Source of the DNA: Oxalobacteraceae bacterium | Lineage (GTDB): Bacteria > Pseudomonadota > Gammaproteobacteria > Burkholderiales > Burkholderiaceae_D | NCBI GenBank assembly: GCA_947448025.1 | Contig: CANFLV010000027.1 | Location: 1 to 44,643, forward strand | DNA length: 44,643 bases | Reading direction: 5' to 3' | In this document: one piece after another, positions 14,403-23,447 of the stretch | Layout: each line of letters starts with the position of its first letter | How positions within the stretch are numbered: the stretch's first letter is position 1 | The notes under the pieces: generated by a model | What the model was told of the DNA's origin: nothing | Database searches by the model: none | What the model saw: the letters and a program-made list of their open reading frames with translations, nothing else | Position numbers and translations under genes: made by a program

Positions 14403-17198
14403 TTACACCGTCACCGGCACTTTTCTGAACTCGATCAGCTTTTTCAATTCAGGAATGCAGGAGCCGCAGTTCGTGCCGCATTTCAGCTTCTCCTGCAAAG
14501 TCGACAACATGGCGCTGCTGCTGCCGTGATTGATCATGTCCTGCTGGCCGAGTACGCCGGCAATGTCCGATTCCGCAATGTTGAAACAATTGCACACGAT
14601 GCGTCCGCGCGCCGTGAAACCCTGCGGCGGTGCATTCGAGGGCATCAACAATAATCGACCGAGCTGGGTAACGCTTTGTTCGCCTTGCAGATATTCCTTG
14701 AGCCAGACCTCGGCGGAGAGGTCGCCGGTGAGGGAAACCGCCTGCAGCTTGCCGTCCTCGAGCAGCAAATGCCGCGCATTACCGCGCCGCTGATCGTCAT
14801 AGCGCAAGACTGCTGTGCCATTGATGCCGAACAGCGTTTCGATTTCCGCCAGCAGCGCCGGCTCGACAGGATAATCATCGGCCGCGCGCAGCAAGACACC
14901 GACCTTGTCGCGACCGAACAGCGTGCAGGATGCATACGCAAAGCGTCGCAGGTAAGGCCGTAACTGCAGCTGCAAAGCGAGCGCACGATCAGCGGCGATC
15001 CAGCCGAATACGAGTAGACGCGCTGACAATTCGGCTTTCAGAATCTTGACCGCAGCGTGCTTGAGTTCCGGCTGCTTCGACACCGGGTCAATCGCCGGCG
15101 AGGTCATGGCATTGACGCCATGGGTAGCAGCGCCGCCATGGCCGCGACCGGAGATGTATTCTTCGCCCCAATGCATGGCAATGAAGGCTTGCCCGGCGCG
15201 CATGTCGTCGCCTGCAGTCAGCGGCAGGATTTGCGAGCCGCGCCGACTCGTCACATGGACCAGGTCACCCACGGCAAAGCCGCGGCGCTCGATATCGGAT
15301 TGCGCCAGCACCACGCTAGCTTCCGGCGCATGCGCAAACAATTGACCGACCGTGCCGGTGCGGCTCATGCCATGCCACTGGTCGCGCAGTCGTCCAGTAT
15401 TAAGATGAAAGGGATAGCGCGCGTCGACCTTCTCGGCCACAGGCTGATATTGCGTATTGACGAAGCGCGCACGACCGGTCGGCGTTGGGAAGATGCCGTC
15501 TTCATACAGGCGCACCTTGCCACTATTGGCATCAGTCGGATACGGCCACTGCTGCGGGCCACGTTGTTCGAGGATGTCGAAGGACAGGCCGGTGATGTCG
15601 AGATCGCGTCCGCGCGTCGATTCGCGATGTTCGTTCCAGACTTGCTCGGGAGCGCTGTAAGGGAACAGAGTCTGGCTACGGCCGAGTTCGACCTCGAGCT
15701 TTTGTGCAAAGCGCGTCGCGATGTCCCAGTCGTGCAGAGCCTCGCCGGGTTTGGACAGCACTGGCTTGACGCGCGTGATGCGGCGCTCGGAATTGGTGAC
15801 CGTGCCATCCTTCTCGGCCCAGCTCGTCGCTGGCAAAAGCACGTCGGCATACTCGACCGTAGCGGTGCTGCGAAAGGCTTCCTGAACAATGACGAGTTCG
15901 GCTTTTTCCAGCGCTTCACGAATCAGGGTCTGGTCCGGCATGGACTGCGCGGGGTTCGTGCAGGCGATCCACAATATTTTGATCTCGCCATTGCGCACAG
16001 CTTCGAACAGCTCGACTGCGGTCTTGCCCGGCGTCTCAGGCACGCTGTCGACACCCCATAGCGCGGCGACTTCGGCGCGATGCTCGGCGTTGTGCAAATC
16101 GCGATGCCCCGACATCAGGTTCGCCATGCCGCCGACTTCGCGCCCGCCCATGGCATTGGGCTGACCGGTCAATGAAAGCGGTCCAGCGCCGGGTTTGCCG
16201 ATCTGATGCGTAGCCAGATGCAGGTTAATCAGCGCGGCGTTTTTCGCCGTGCCGGAAGCGGACTGGTTCAAGCCCTGGCAATACAGCGACAGCGCCGCCT
16301 TGGATTCACCAAACATGCGCGCGGCAGTGACGAGGTCAGCTTCGGCAATGCCGCAAGTCTCGGCGACGAATTTCGGCGTGTAATCGCGCACCGTGCGCTT
16401 GAGTTCGGCGAAGCCTTCGGTATGCGCCTCGATGTAGGCCGTGTCGACCAGCTCATCCCACAGGCACAGGTGCAGCATGCCGTTGAACAGCGCTACGTCG
16501 GTGCCGGGCAGGATGGGCAGGAACAGGTCGGCTTCGCGCGCGGTGTCGGTGCGGCGCGGATCGGCGACGATGACTTTCAGGCGCGGATTCTTTTTGCGCG
16601 CGTCTTCGATGCGGCGATACAGGATGGGATGCGCATAGGCCGTGTTGGAGCCGACGATGAAAATCAGTTCGGCCTGGTCGATATCCTCATAGCTGCACGG
16701 TGGCGCATCGGCTCCCAGCGTCTGCTTGTAGCCGGCCACGGCACTGGACATGCACAGGCGTGAATTACTGTCGATATTATTGGTGCCGATCAGGCCTTTG
16801 GCGAGTTTGTTGAAGACGTAATAATCTTCCGTGAGCAATTGACCGGAAATATAAAACGCGACGCTATCAGGTCCATGCTCACGGATCGTCTGCGCAAATT
16901 TTTGCGCCAGATGGCCGAGCGTGTCATCCCAAGAACTGTGCTGACGGACTTCACCGCGGGCGCCGCGCATTTCCGGATACAGCGCCCTGACCTGCTGGCG
17001 TATCGCCTTCGTTGCGCTCAGGTGCAGCGTGCTTCCCTTGGTGCACAGACGGCCAAAATTGGCGGGATGCTCGGGGTCACCGCGCACACTGAGGATTTCT
17101 TCGCCATCGGTCTGCGCGAGCACGCCGCAGCCGACGCCGCAATAACAGCAGGTGGTCTTGATTTCAGCCACCGTTGGCGCCTGCAATGATGCACTCAT
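14403..17198 (-). CDS. nasA: Assimilatory nitrate reductase, catalytic subunit
   Basis: Reduces nitrate to nitrite in the cytoplasm. It is a molybdopterin bis-MGD enzyme of 931 residues. The N-terminal [4Fe-4S] motif is present (CCYCGVGCGVLAQ, then RLCTKG near residue 52). The Mo-cofactor domains follow (DSNSRLCMSSAVAGYKQTLGADAPPCSYEDI; VGSNTAYAHPILYRRIEDA) and then the C-terminal dinucleotide-binding domain (HLNTGRLRDQWHGMSRTG). A BFD-like [2Fe-2S] domain at about 864-925 (VCNCFNIAESDI; CGTNCGSCIPELKKL) is typical of NasA-type enzymes that take electrons from a redox partner. It overlaps nirD by 4 bp, and ybiB follows 10 bp later. Confidence 0.95.
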   Translation of the reverse strand: MSASLQAPTVAEIKTTCCYCGVGCGVLAQTDGEEILSVRGDPEHPANFGRLCTKGSTLHLSATKAIRQQVRALYPEMRGARGEVRQHSSWDDTLGHLAQKFAQTIREHGPDSVAFYISGQLLTEDYYVFNKLAKGLIGTNNIDSNSRLCMSSAVAGYKQTLGADAPPCSYEDIDQAELIFIVGSNTAYAHPILYRRIEDARKKNPRLKVIVADPRRTDTAREADLFLPILPGTDVALFNGMLHLCLWDELVDTAYIEAHTEGFAELKRTVRDYTPKFVAETCGIAEADLVTAARMFGESKAALSLYCQGLNQSASGTAKNAALINLHLATHQIGKPGAGPLSLTGQPNAMGGREVGGMANLMSGHRDLHNAEHRAEVAALWGVDSVPETPGKTAVELFEAVRNGEIKILWIACTNPAQSMPDQTLIREALEKAELVIVQEAFRSTATVEYADVLLPATSWAEKDGTVTNSERRITRVKPVLSKPGEALHDWDIATRFAQKLEVELGRSQTLFPYSAPEQVWNEHRESTRGRDLDITGLSFDILEQRGPQQWPYPTDANSGKVRLYEDGIFPTPTGRARFVNTQYQPVAEKVDARYPFHLNTGRLRDQWHGMSRTGTVGQLFAHAPEASVVLAQSDIERRGFAVGDLVHVTSRRGSQILPLTAGDDMRAGQAFIAMHWGEEYISGRGHGGAATHGVNAMTSPAIDPVSKQPELKHAAVKILKAELSARLLVFGWIAADRALALQLQLRPYLRRFAYASCTLFGRDKVGVLLRAADDYPVEPALLAEIETLFGINGTAVLRYDDQRRGNARHLLLEDGKLQAVSLTGDLSAEVWLKEYLQGEQSVTQLGRLLLMPSNAPPQGFTARGRIVCNCFNIAESDIAGVLGQQDMINHGSSSAMLSTLQEKLKCGTNCGSCIPELKKLIEFRKVPVTV

Positions 17199-17554
17199 AC
17201 GTCCGTGGCAGCGGCAATGATGTCAGGACTGTTCAGTTCGACCATGTCGAGAAAAACATGGCCATCCTCAAGCTTCACCTGAAAGGTTTGCGCGCAGCCG
17301 ACATCGGGCGCGACGGCACAGCCAGTGCCGAGCTCGATATTCCAGTTATGCAGCGGACAGGCTACACGCGTACCGAACACGATGCCTTGCGACAGCGGCC
17401 CGCCCTTGTGCGGGCAGCGGTCAATGACGGCGAAGACCTGATCTTCGGTATTGCGGAAAATTGCCACGTCGGCCTGGGTGGCGCGCTTGATGACGCGCGC
17501 GCCCAGCACCGGAATGTCTGCGACGGCGCAGACGGATTTCCATACTTGGGACAT
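17195..17554 (-). CDS. nirD: Nitrite reductase [NAD(P)H] small subunit
   Basis: A 119-residue Rieske-fold subunit of the NirBD assimilatory nitrite reductase. Rieske ligand motifs are present: Cys-Pro-His in DRCPHKGGPLSQG and Cys-Pro-Leu-His in VACPLHNWNIELG. It acts with NirB in the cytoplasm. The gene starts 28 bp after nirB and overlaps nasA by 4 bp, implying translational coupling. Confidence 0.94.
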   Translation of the reverse strand: MSQVWKSVCAVADIPVLGARVIKRATQADVAIFRNTEDQVFAVIDRCPHKGGPLSQGIVFGTRVACPLHNWNIELGTGCAVAPDVGCAQTFQVKLEDGHVFLDMVELNSPDIIAAATDV

Positions 17555-17582
17555 GGGAGACTCTCTAATTGAATGGGACGAT

Positions 17583-20021
17583 TCAGACTACGAGCGAAGT
17601 AAATTGGCGCAGGTCGACTTGGGCCTTCTCCGGCTCATGCCATGGATCGGGCTCACCGTCGAGCGCGAACAGCAGTCGCTCGTACAGCGCCTTGCGATTC
17701 GCCTCATCTTCCACGACCTGTTTTTTCGCATAGTCGAGACCGACGCGCGCCAGATAATGCACGGTGCGCTCGAGGTACCAGCCTTCTTCACGGTAGAGTT
17801 GCAGGAATGCGCCAGCGTATTCCAACACTTCTTCGTGGGTCTTCAGTTTGACGAAAAATTGCGCGACTTCGGTTTTGATACCGCCATTGCCGCCGACGTA
17901 AATTTCCCAGCCTGAATCGACACCGATGATGCCAACGTCCTTGATGCCGGATTCGGCACAGTTACGCGGGCAGCCGGAGACAGCCAGCTTGACCTTGTGC
18001 GGTGCATACATGCGCGCGAGCTGGCGCTCGAGCTGCTGCCCCATCAGTGTCGAATTCTGCGTGCCAAAACGGCACCATTCAGAACCAACGCAAGTCTTCA
18101 CCGTACGCAGACCTTTTGCATACGCCAGACCGGAGGGCATGCCGAGTTCGGTCCAGACGGCTTGCAGGTTTTCCTTCTTCACACCGAGCAGGTCGATGCG
18201 CTGACCGCCGGTGACCTTGACGGTCGGGATCTGGTATTTGTCGACGACATCTGCAATGCGACGCAGTTCGGACGAATTGGTCTCGCCGCCCCACATCCGC
18301 GGGATCACGGAATAGGTGCCATCCTTCTGGATGTTGGCATGCGAGCGCTCATTGATGTAGCGCGATTGCGGATCATCTTTCGCTTCATGCGGCCAGGTCG
18401 AAATCAAATAGTAATTGATCGCCGGGCGGCAGCTCGTGCAGCCATTCGGTGTGCGCCAGTTCATGCCGCGCATGGTGTCGGCGACCGTCAGGAATTTGCT
18501 TGCCTTGATGGCCTCGCGCACTTCCTTATGCGTATGGTCGGTGCAATTGCACAGTGCCTTCGCTTTGCTCGAGGTCGAATAGTCGCCGCCAGCCGTGGCC
18601 ATGATGATCTGTTCAACCAGACCCGTGCAGGAACCGCAGGACGCCGAGGCTTTTGTGTGTTTGCGCACATCTTCGAGCGTGAACAGGCCCTGCTCCTTGA
18701 TCGCCTTGACGATGGTGCCTTTACAGACGCCATTGCAGCCGCAGACTTCGGCGTTGTCGGGCATGGCAGCGGCTTTGGTGTAGCCTTCGTGACCGACATC
18801 GCCGGGACGGCCGGTGTTGGATTCGCCGAACATCAATGAATCACGAATTTCGGCGATGTTCTTGCCTTCACGCAGAAGCTTGAAATACCAGCTGCCATCG
18901 ACGGTGTCGCCATACAGGCAAGCGCCGACGAGTTGATCGCCGCGCAGGACGAGCTTTTTGTAAACGCCGCCGATCGGATCAGACAGCACGATTTCATCCG
19001 TGCCTTCGCCACCAATGAATTCGCCGGCCGAGAACAGATCGATGCCGGTGACTTTGAGTTTCGTTGACGTGACCGAACCCTGATAACGACCGATGCCAAA
19101 GTTACCAAGGTGATTCGCGCACACCTTGGCCATCTCGAACAGTGGCGCCACCAGCCCATAGGCGATGCCGCGATGATTGACGCATTCACCGACGGCGTAA
19201 ATGCGCGGATCAAAGGTCTGCATCGTGTCGCTGACGACGATGCCGCGATTGCAATGGATGCCGCTGGCTTCGGCGAGCGTCGTATTCGGGCGGATGCCCA
19301 CCGCCATGACGACGAGATCTGCCGGGATTTCATCGCCATCGGTGAAGCGGATTTTCGTGACGCGACCGCTGGCGTCGCCTAGCAGTTCCTTGGTATTTTT
19401 TTCGAGCAGGAATTTCAGGCCGCGCTCTTCCAGCGAATGCTGCAGCATCTTGCCGGCGACGCTGTCGAGCTGGCGCTCCATCAAGCCGCTAGGCAGGTGC
19501 ACGACGGTGACATCCATGCCGCGCAATTTCAAACCGTTCGCCGCTTCGAGTCCGAGCAGTCCGCCACCGATCACGACCGCATGCTTGTGCGTTTCGGCGG
19601 CAGCGATCATGGAATTCGTGTCATGGATATCGCGGTAGGATATGACGCCGTCAAGATCCTTGCCCGGCACGGGCAGCATGAAGGGGTTCGAACCGGTCGC
19701 CAGCAGCAGGCGATCGTATTCAGCCACAGTGCCGTCTTCGGCGATGACCTTGCGGTGGATGCGATCGATCTGGGTGATTTTTTTACCGAGATGCAGCGTA
19801 ATATTGTTGTCGCTATACCAGTCGACATCATTGAGCATGATGTCCTGTATCGTCTGCTCGCCGGCCAGGACTGGCGAGAGCAAAATGCGATTGTAGTTAG
19901 CATACGGCTCCGCGCCGAACACCGTGATGTCATACACATCGGGGGCGATCTTGAGCAGCTCTTCGAGCGTGCGCACACCAGCCATGCCGTTACCGACCAT
20001 TACCAATTTCAGCTTCTTCAT
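17583..20021 (-). CDS. nirB: Nitrite reductase [NAD(P)H] large subunit
   Basis: Reduces nitrite to ammonium using NAD(P)H, FAD, Fe-S centres and siroheme. Domains in order: FAD/NAD-binding (VMVGNGMAGVRTLEELL at the N-terminus; AVVIGGGLLGLEAANGL), two BFD-like [2Fe-2S] segments (about 420-457, CGCNGVCKGTI and SCGSCTGL; and about 500-540, CNCTDHTHKEV and NGCTSCRPAIN), then the nitrite/sulfite reductase half-domains. The siroheme-[4Fe-4S] ligands are intact: CVGSEWC (about 642-648) and CPRNC (about 683-687). The ATG at 20021 was chosen: it opens the conserved MKKLKLVMVGNG and has GGGAGC 6 bases upstream; the longer frame to 20114 has no such support. 812 residues. Confidence 0.96.
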   Translation of the reverse strand: MKKLKLVMVGNGMAGVRTLEELLKIAPDVYDITVFGAEPYANYNRILLSPVLAGEQTIQDIMLNDVDWYSDNNITLHLGKKITQIDRIHRKVIAEDGTVAEYDRLLLATGSNPFMLPVPGKDLDGVISYRDIHDTNSMIAAAETHKHAVVIGGGLLGLEAANGLKLRGMDVTVVHLPSGLMERQLDSVAGKMLQHSLEERGLKFLLEKNTKELLGDASGRVTKIRFTDGDEIPADLVVMAVGIRPNTTLAEASGIHCNRGIVVSDTMQTFDPRIYAVGECVNHRGIAYGLVAPLFEMAKVCANHLGNFGIGRYQGSVTSTKLKVTGIDLFSAGEFIGGEGTDEIVLSDPIGGVYKKLVLRGDQLVGACLYGDTVDGSWYFKLLREGKNIAEIRDSLMFGESNTGRPGDVGHEGYTKAAAMPDNAEVCGCNGVCKGTIVKAIKEQGLFTLEDVRKHTKASASCGSCTGLVEQIIMATAGGDYSTSSKAKALCNCTDHTHKEVREAIKASKFLTVADTMRGMNWRTPNGCTSCRPAINYYLISTWPHEAKDDPQSRYINERSHANIQKDGTYSVIPRMWGGETNSSELRRIADVVDKYQIPTVKVTGGQRIDLLGVKKENLQAVWTELGMPSGLAYAKGLRTVKTCVGSEWCRFGTQNSTLMGQQLERQLARMYAPHKVKLAVSGCPRNCAESGIKDVGIIGVDSGWEIYVGGNGGIKTEVAQFFVKLKTHEEVLEYAGAFLQLYREEGWYLERTVHYLARVGLDYAKKQVVEDEANRKALYERLLFALDGEPDPWHEPEKAQVDLRQFTSLVV

Positions 20022-20138
20022 TAAAGCTCCCACTTGATGCGGCTTCGCCTTTAAAGCCGACTTGAAAAAAAACATCCTGCATTCATTTAGCAAGATCGGT
20101 TCCACTAAATGCAAGACTGATTAAATCCTTACGCTTCC

Positions 20139-20954
20139 TCAGGCTGCCAGCTTCGCTGCCGGATTCGCCTGACGGTGATACAGGAACTCGAGCACCGAAG
20201 TCCGGTATTCGATATACAGCGGATTGGTCGCGAGCGCGACGCGCTCACGTGGACGATCTAGCCGCACCGAGAGGATTTCACCGATGGTCGCCTTAGGACC
20301 ATTCGTCATCATCACGATGCGGTCCGACAGCAGCACGGCTTCATCAACGTCATGCGTGACCATCACCACGGTCGAGCCGGTCTTGGCGACGATCTTCAAC
20401 AGCTCATCCTGCAAATGCGCCCGCGTGAGGGCATCGAGCGCACCGAAAGGCTCATCCATCAACAAGACTTTCGGTTCCATCGCCAGCGCGCGCGCAATGC
20501 CGACGCGCTGCTTCATGCCGCCGGAAATTTCATTCGGCCGCTTCTTCTCGGCTGGCAGCAAACCCACCAGCGCCAGTGCGGCCAGCGTGCGTTCTTTCAA
20601 GCGTGCCTTCGATTCCGTCGGACCGAATACGCGCTCGATGCCAAGGTAGATGTTTTCATAGCAGGTCAGCCACGGCAGCAGTGAATGGTTCTGGAATACG
20701 ACGGCGCGCTCCGGCGAGGGCCCGGCGATTTCGCGGTTCGCGCACAGCAGCGTGCCGCTGGTCGCCGTGAGCAAACCGGCGATCAGATTCAGCAGCGTCG
20801 ACTTGCCGCAGCCGGAGTGGCCGATAAGCGTGATGAACTCGCCCTTCTTCACATGCAGGCTGACATCCGTGAGCGCATGGAAGGAACCCTTGCGCGTCTG
20901 GAAAATCATTTCGGCATCTTGAATTTCAATGAATTTATTATTGAGGTTGTCCAT
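20139..20954 (-). CDS. nrtD: Nitrate ABC transporter, ATP-binding protein
   Basis: The ATPase of a nitrate/nitrite importer, 271 residues. Walker A is GHSGCGKST, the ABC signature is SGGMKQRVGIARA, and Walker B is VLLMDEPFGALDAL, followed by the switch His in VMVTHDVDEAVLL. It lies in a run of nrtA-nrtB-nrtD-nirB-nirD-nasA on one strand. The ATG at 20954 follows GAGAGA and opens MDNLNNKFIEIQD. It matches the NrtD/NasD/CynD group of the NitT/TauT family; nitrate is inferred from the operon. Confidence 0.93.
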   Translation of the reverse strand: MDNLNNKFIEIQDAEMIFQTRKGSFHALTDVSLHVKKGEFITLIGHSGCGKSTLLNLIAGLLTATSGTLLCANREIAGPSPERAVVFQNHSLLPWLTCYENIYLGIERVFGPTESKARLKERTLAALALVGLLPAEKKRPNEISGGMKQRVGIARALAMEPKVLLMDEPFGALDALTRAHLQDELLKIVAKTGSTVVMVTHDVDEAVLLSDRIVMMTNGPKATIGEILSVRLDRPRERVALATNPLYIEYRTSVLEFLYHRQANPAAKLAA

Positions 20955-20970
20955 GGTGATCTCTCTCGGC

Positions 20971-21876
20971 TCAAGAGCCGACTTCCTCGTAAGTGAATGA
21001 TTTCGCGATCGCCACGAGCGCTTGCTCGAGCAGCAGACCGACCACGCCAATGGTGACGATGGCGATGATGATGTGCGGGACATTCAGGCTATTCCATTCA
21101 TCCCAGACCCAGAAGCCGATACCGACGCCGCCGGTCAGCATTTCGGCGGCGACGATGACAAGCCAGGCGGTGCCGATGGCCAGGCGCACGCCAGTCAACA
21201 TGTAAGGCAGCACCGACGGGAACAGTATCTTCGTGAGGATCTTCCACTCCGACAGATTTAGTACGCGCGCCACGTTCATGTAGTCCTGCGGCACGCGTTG
21301 CACGCCAACGGCGGTGTTGATGATCATCGGCCAGATCGAGCAAATGAAGATCGCCCAGATCGCTGCCGGATGCGCCGCCTTGAAGACCATCAGGCCGATC
21401 GGCAGCCAGGCCAGAGGCGAGACGGGTTTCAACAGGCTGATGATGGGGCTGAACATGCCGGATAAAAATTTGAAGCGACCAATCAGGAAACCCAGCGGAA
21501 TGCCCACCAGCGCAGCCAGACCAAAGCCGACGCCGACGCGTTTGAGCGAGGCGAGGATGTTCCAGCCTATGCCCTGGTCATTTGGACCTTTCTGGTAGAA
21601 CGGGTCGGAGAAAACCACGATCGCTTCCTTGAACGTCACCGCCGGCGACGGGAAGGCACTGTCCTTCATCGCGACGATTTCCCACACGAGGATCAACAAG
21701 GCGATACCCAGTAACGGCGGCAGCACGGCCAGCAGGAATGGCCGTAATGAGGATTTGATGATCGGCGTATCCGCACCGACGATGGCGCGACGCCGGGCTT
21801 CAGCGGCAGCGGTCTTTTTCGGCGTCGCGGGCGCGACTGCCGGGTCATGCAAATTGGTATTCACGACGGCACTCAT
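20971..21876 (-). CDS. nrtB: Nitrate ABC transporter, permease
   Basis: The inner-membrane permease of the nitrate importer, 301 residues with about 6 transmembrane helices. The conserved NitT/TauT loop is seen (NTAVGVQRVPQDYMNVARVLNLSEWKILTKILFPSVLPYMLTGVRLAIGTAW split by the coupling helix). The N-terminal 50 residues are Ala/Pro-rich and cytoplasmic. The ATG at 21876 is preceded by GGAG. The gene lies 35 bp after nrtA and 16 bp before nrtD. Confidence 0.93.
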   Translation of the reverse strand: MSAVVNTNLHDPAVAPATPKKTAAAEARRRAIVGADTPIIKSSLRPFLLAVLPPLLGIALLILVWEIVAMKDSAFPSPAVTFKEAIVVFSDPFYQKGPNDQGIGWNILASLKRVGVGFGLAALVGIPLGFLIGRFKFLSGMFSPIISLLKPVSPLAWLPIGLMVFKAAHPAAIWAIFICSIWPMIINTAVGVQRVPQDYMNVARVLNLSEWKILTKILFPSVLPYMLTGVRLAIGTAWLVIVAAEMLTGGVGIGFWVWDEWNSLNVPHIIIAIVTIGVVGLLLEQALVAIAKSFTYEEVGS

Positions 21877-21911
21877 ACAAACTCCGGTGGCAGGGGCAAA
21901 GGGGCCAGGAC

Positions 21912-23165
21912 TTAGGCTTTGATCTTGAATCCGGCGGCATACGCCTTCGGATTTTTCGCGTCCCATACGGTGCCATCGAAGAGTTTTGCCGTGCGCATGG
22001 CGTCTTTCGGCACGCTGGCCTTGGCCATCGTTGCCGCATCCTTGTAGATGTCGATGCGATTGACTTGCTTGGCCACGGCCAGGTAGTCCGGATCGCCCTT
22101 AAGCAAGCCCCAGCGTTTGTGCTGCGTCATGAACCACATGGCGTCGGACAGGTAAGGGAAATTCACCAGGCCGTCGTTGTAGAACTTCATGTAGTTCGGA
22201 TCGTCCCAGGTCTTGCCCAGGCCATTCTGATAGCGCCCGAGTATGCGCTGGTTGATCACGTCGACCGAGGTGTTGACGTAGGATTTGTCGGCGATGGTTT
22301 CGGCCATCTTGTTCTTGTTCGACAGCGAGGCGTCGATCCATTTGCTCGCTTCGAGAACAGCCGCAGTCAGGGCGCGCGCCGTGTTCGGATATTTCTTGAC
22401 CCATTCGTCGCTGGTGCCGAGGACTTTTTCCGGATGGTCTTTCCAGATGTCTTGCGTGGTCATCGCGGTGATGCCGATGCCGTCAGCGATGGCGCGATGG
22501 CCCCAAGGCTCGCCGACGCAATAGCCGTCCATATTACCAACGCGCATATTGGCGACCATTTGCGGTGGCGGCACCGTAATGACTTTCGCGTCTTTCATCG
22601 GATCGATGCCGTTCGCTGCGAGCCAGTAATAGAGCCACATCGCGTGGGTACCGGTCGGGAAAGTCTGGGCAAAGGTGTATTCGCGCTTATCGGTCTGCAT
22701 CAGTTTGGCCAGCGAAGGTCCGTCGACCGCGCCCTTGTCGGCGAGCTTTTTCGACAGCGTGATGGCCTGACCATTGTGATTCAAGGTCATCAGGATCGCC
22801 ATGTCCTTTTTCGGACCACTGACGCCGAGGTGTACGCCATAGATCAGGCCATACAAGACATGGGCTGCGTCGAGTTCGCCATTGACGAGTTTGTCGCGCA
22901 CGCTGGCCCACGACGATTCCTTGGTCGGGACGATCTTGATGCCATATTTTTTATCGAAACCGAGAACCGATGCCATCACCACTGAGGCGCAATCCGTCAG
23001 CGGGATAAAGCCAACCTTGACCTCTTCCTTTTCAGGTTTGTCCGATCCTGCAGCCCATACACCTTGCGTGGCAAGGCCGGATAAGGCAGTCGCTGCGGCG
23101 ACAGTTCCGCCGGCTTTAATTACCGCGCGGCGGTTCAGGTTGAACTGGCTTTTATTCGTGCTCAT
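21912..23165 (-). CDS. nrtA: Nitrate-binding protein of ABC transporter
   Basis: A 417-residue substrate-binding protein of the NrtA/CmpA family that captures nitrate for NrtBD. It begins with a twin-arginine (Tat) signal, NRRAVIKAGGTVAAATALSG, ending near ATQGVWA, so it is exported folded. The core shows VKVGFIPLTDCASVVMAS and the VGEPWGHRAI ligand-pocket region. The ATG at 23165 has GAGGAAA upstream. A sigma-54 promoter and a roughly 140-nt leader precede it, with nasT upstream. NrtA-like proteins can also act as NasS-type sensors; here the signal peptide favours a transport role. Confidence 0.93.
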   Translation of the reverse strand: MSTNKSQFNLNRRAVIKAGGTVAAATALSGLATQGVWAAGSDKPEKEEVKVGFIPLTDCASVVMASVLGFDKKYGIKIVPTKESSWASVRDKLVNGELDAAHVLYGLIYGVHLGVSGPKKDMAILMTLNHNGQAITLSKKLADKGAVDGPSLAKLMQTDKREYTFAQTFPTGTHAMWLYYWLAANGIDPMKDAKVITVPPPQMVANMRVGNMDGYCVGEPWGHRAIADGIGITAMTTQDIWKDHPEKVLGTSDEWVKKYPNTARALTAAVLEASKWIDASLSNKNKMAETIADKSYVNTSVDVINQRILGRYQNGLGKTWDDPNYMKFYNDGLVNFPYLSDAMWFMTQHKRWGLLKGDPDYLAVAKQVNRIDIYKDAATMAKASVPKDAMRTAKLFDGTVWDAKNPKAYAAGFKIKA

Positions 23166-23234
23166 GGTTTCCTCGTCATCGGGGTTTAGGGCAAAAAGAT
23201 CGCAGGCGCGCGCAGGATAATCGCAGCAAGCCTG

Positions 23235-23279
23235 AGGCTCTTGTCCGGACGTCCTGACCGCCATTGGCCCGGACATCGT
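23235..23279 (-). promoter_or_regulatory. Leader-RNA inverted repeat before nrtA
   Basis: On the minus strand TGTCCGG and CCGGACA, 7-bp arms 20 bases apart, lie in the transcribed leader between the sigma-54 promoter and nrtA. This is where a NasT-type ANTAR protein would act. A T-run (GATCTTTTTG) lies about 40 nt further down. I could not assign the two ANTAR hexaloop hairpins with certainty. Confidence 0.4.
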
Positions 23280-23314
23280 TTTGTTAGCATCATCGTTAGT
23301 GCTGAACTCCTATC

Positions 23315-23330
23315 AGCAAATGATGTGCCA
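23315..23330 (-). promoter_or_regulatory. Sigma-54 (-24/-12) promoter of nrtABD-nirBD-nasA
   Basis: TGGCAC-N5-TTGCT on the minus strand matches the RpoN consensus, including the GG and GC dinucleotides 12 bp apart. Transcription would start near 23303, giving a leader of about 140 nt before nrtA. Confidence 0.8.
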
Positions 23331-23398
23331 GCATGAAAACCCTTGAATACGGACGTGACGAGTCCGGGACGCGCATTTTTTGCCTCTTAATTGTGCGG

Positions 23399-23415
23399 CG
23401 CACCAAGAACGCGCA
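23399..23415 (-). promoter_or_regulatory. Candidate NtrC-binding site
   Basis: TGCGCG-N4-TGGTGC on the minus strand resembles the NtrC consensus TGCACC-N4-TGGTGCA with a few mismatches in the left arm. It is about 70-85 bp upstream of the sigma-54 promoter, a typical enhancer distance. Confidence 0.4.
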
Positions 23416-23447
23416 CCGCGATGAGCCGGCGTGGCGCCGGAGTGAAT

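Noticed and set aside
15057-16061. Long frame opposite nasA (334 residues)
   Set aside because: Antisense shadow of a fully conserved nasA frame in GC-rich DNA.
23166-23303. Two ANTAR hexaloop hairpins in the nrtA leader
   Set aside because: I looked for paired stems with A at loop position 1 and G at position 4 and could not place two convincing ones by eye.
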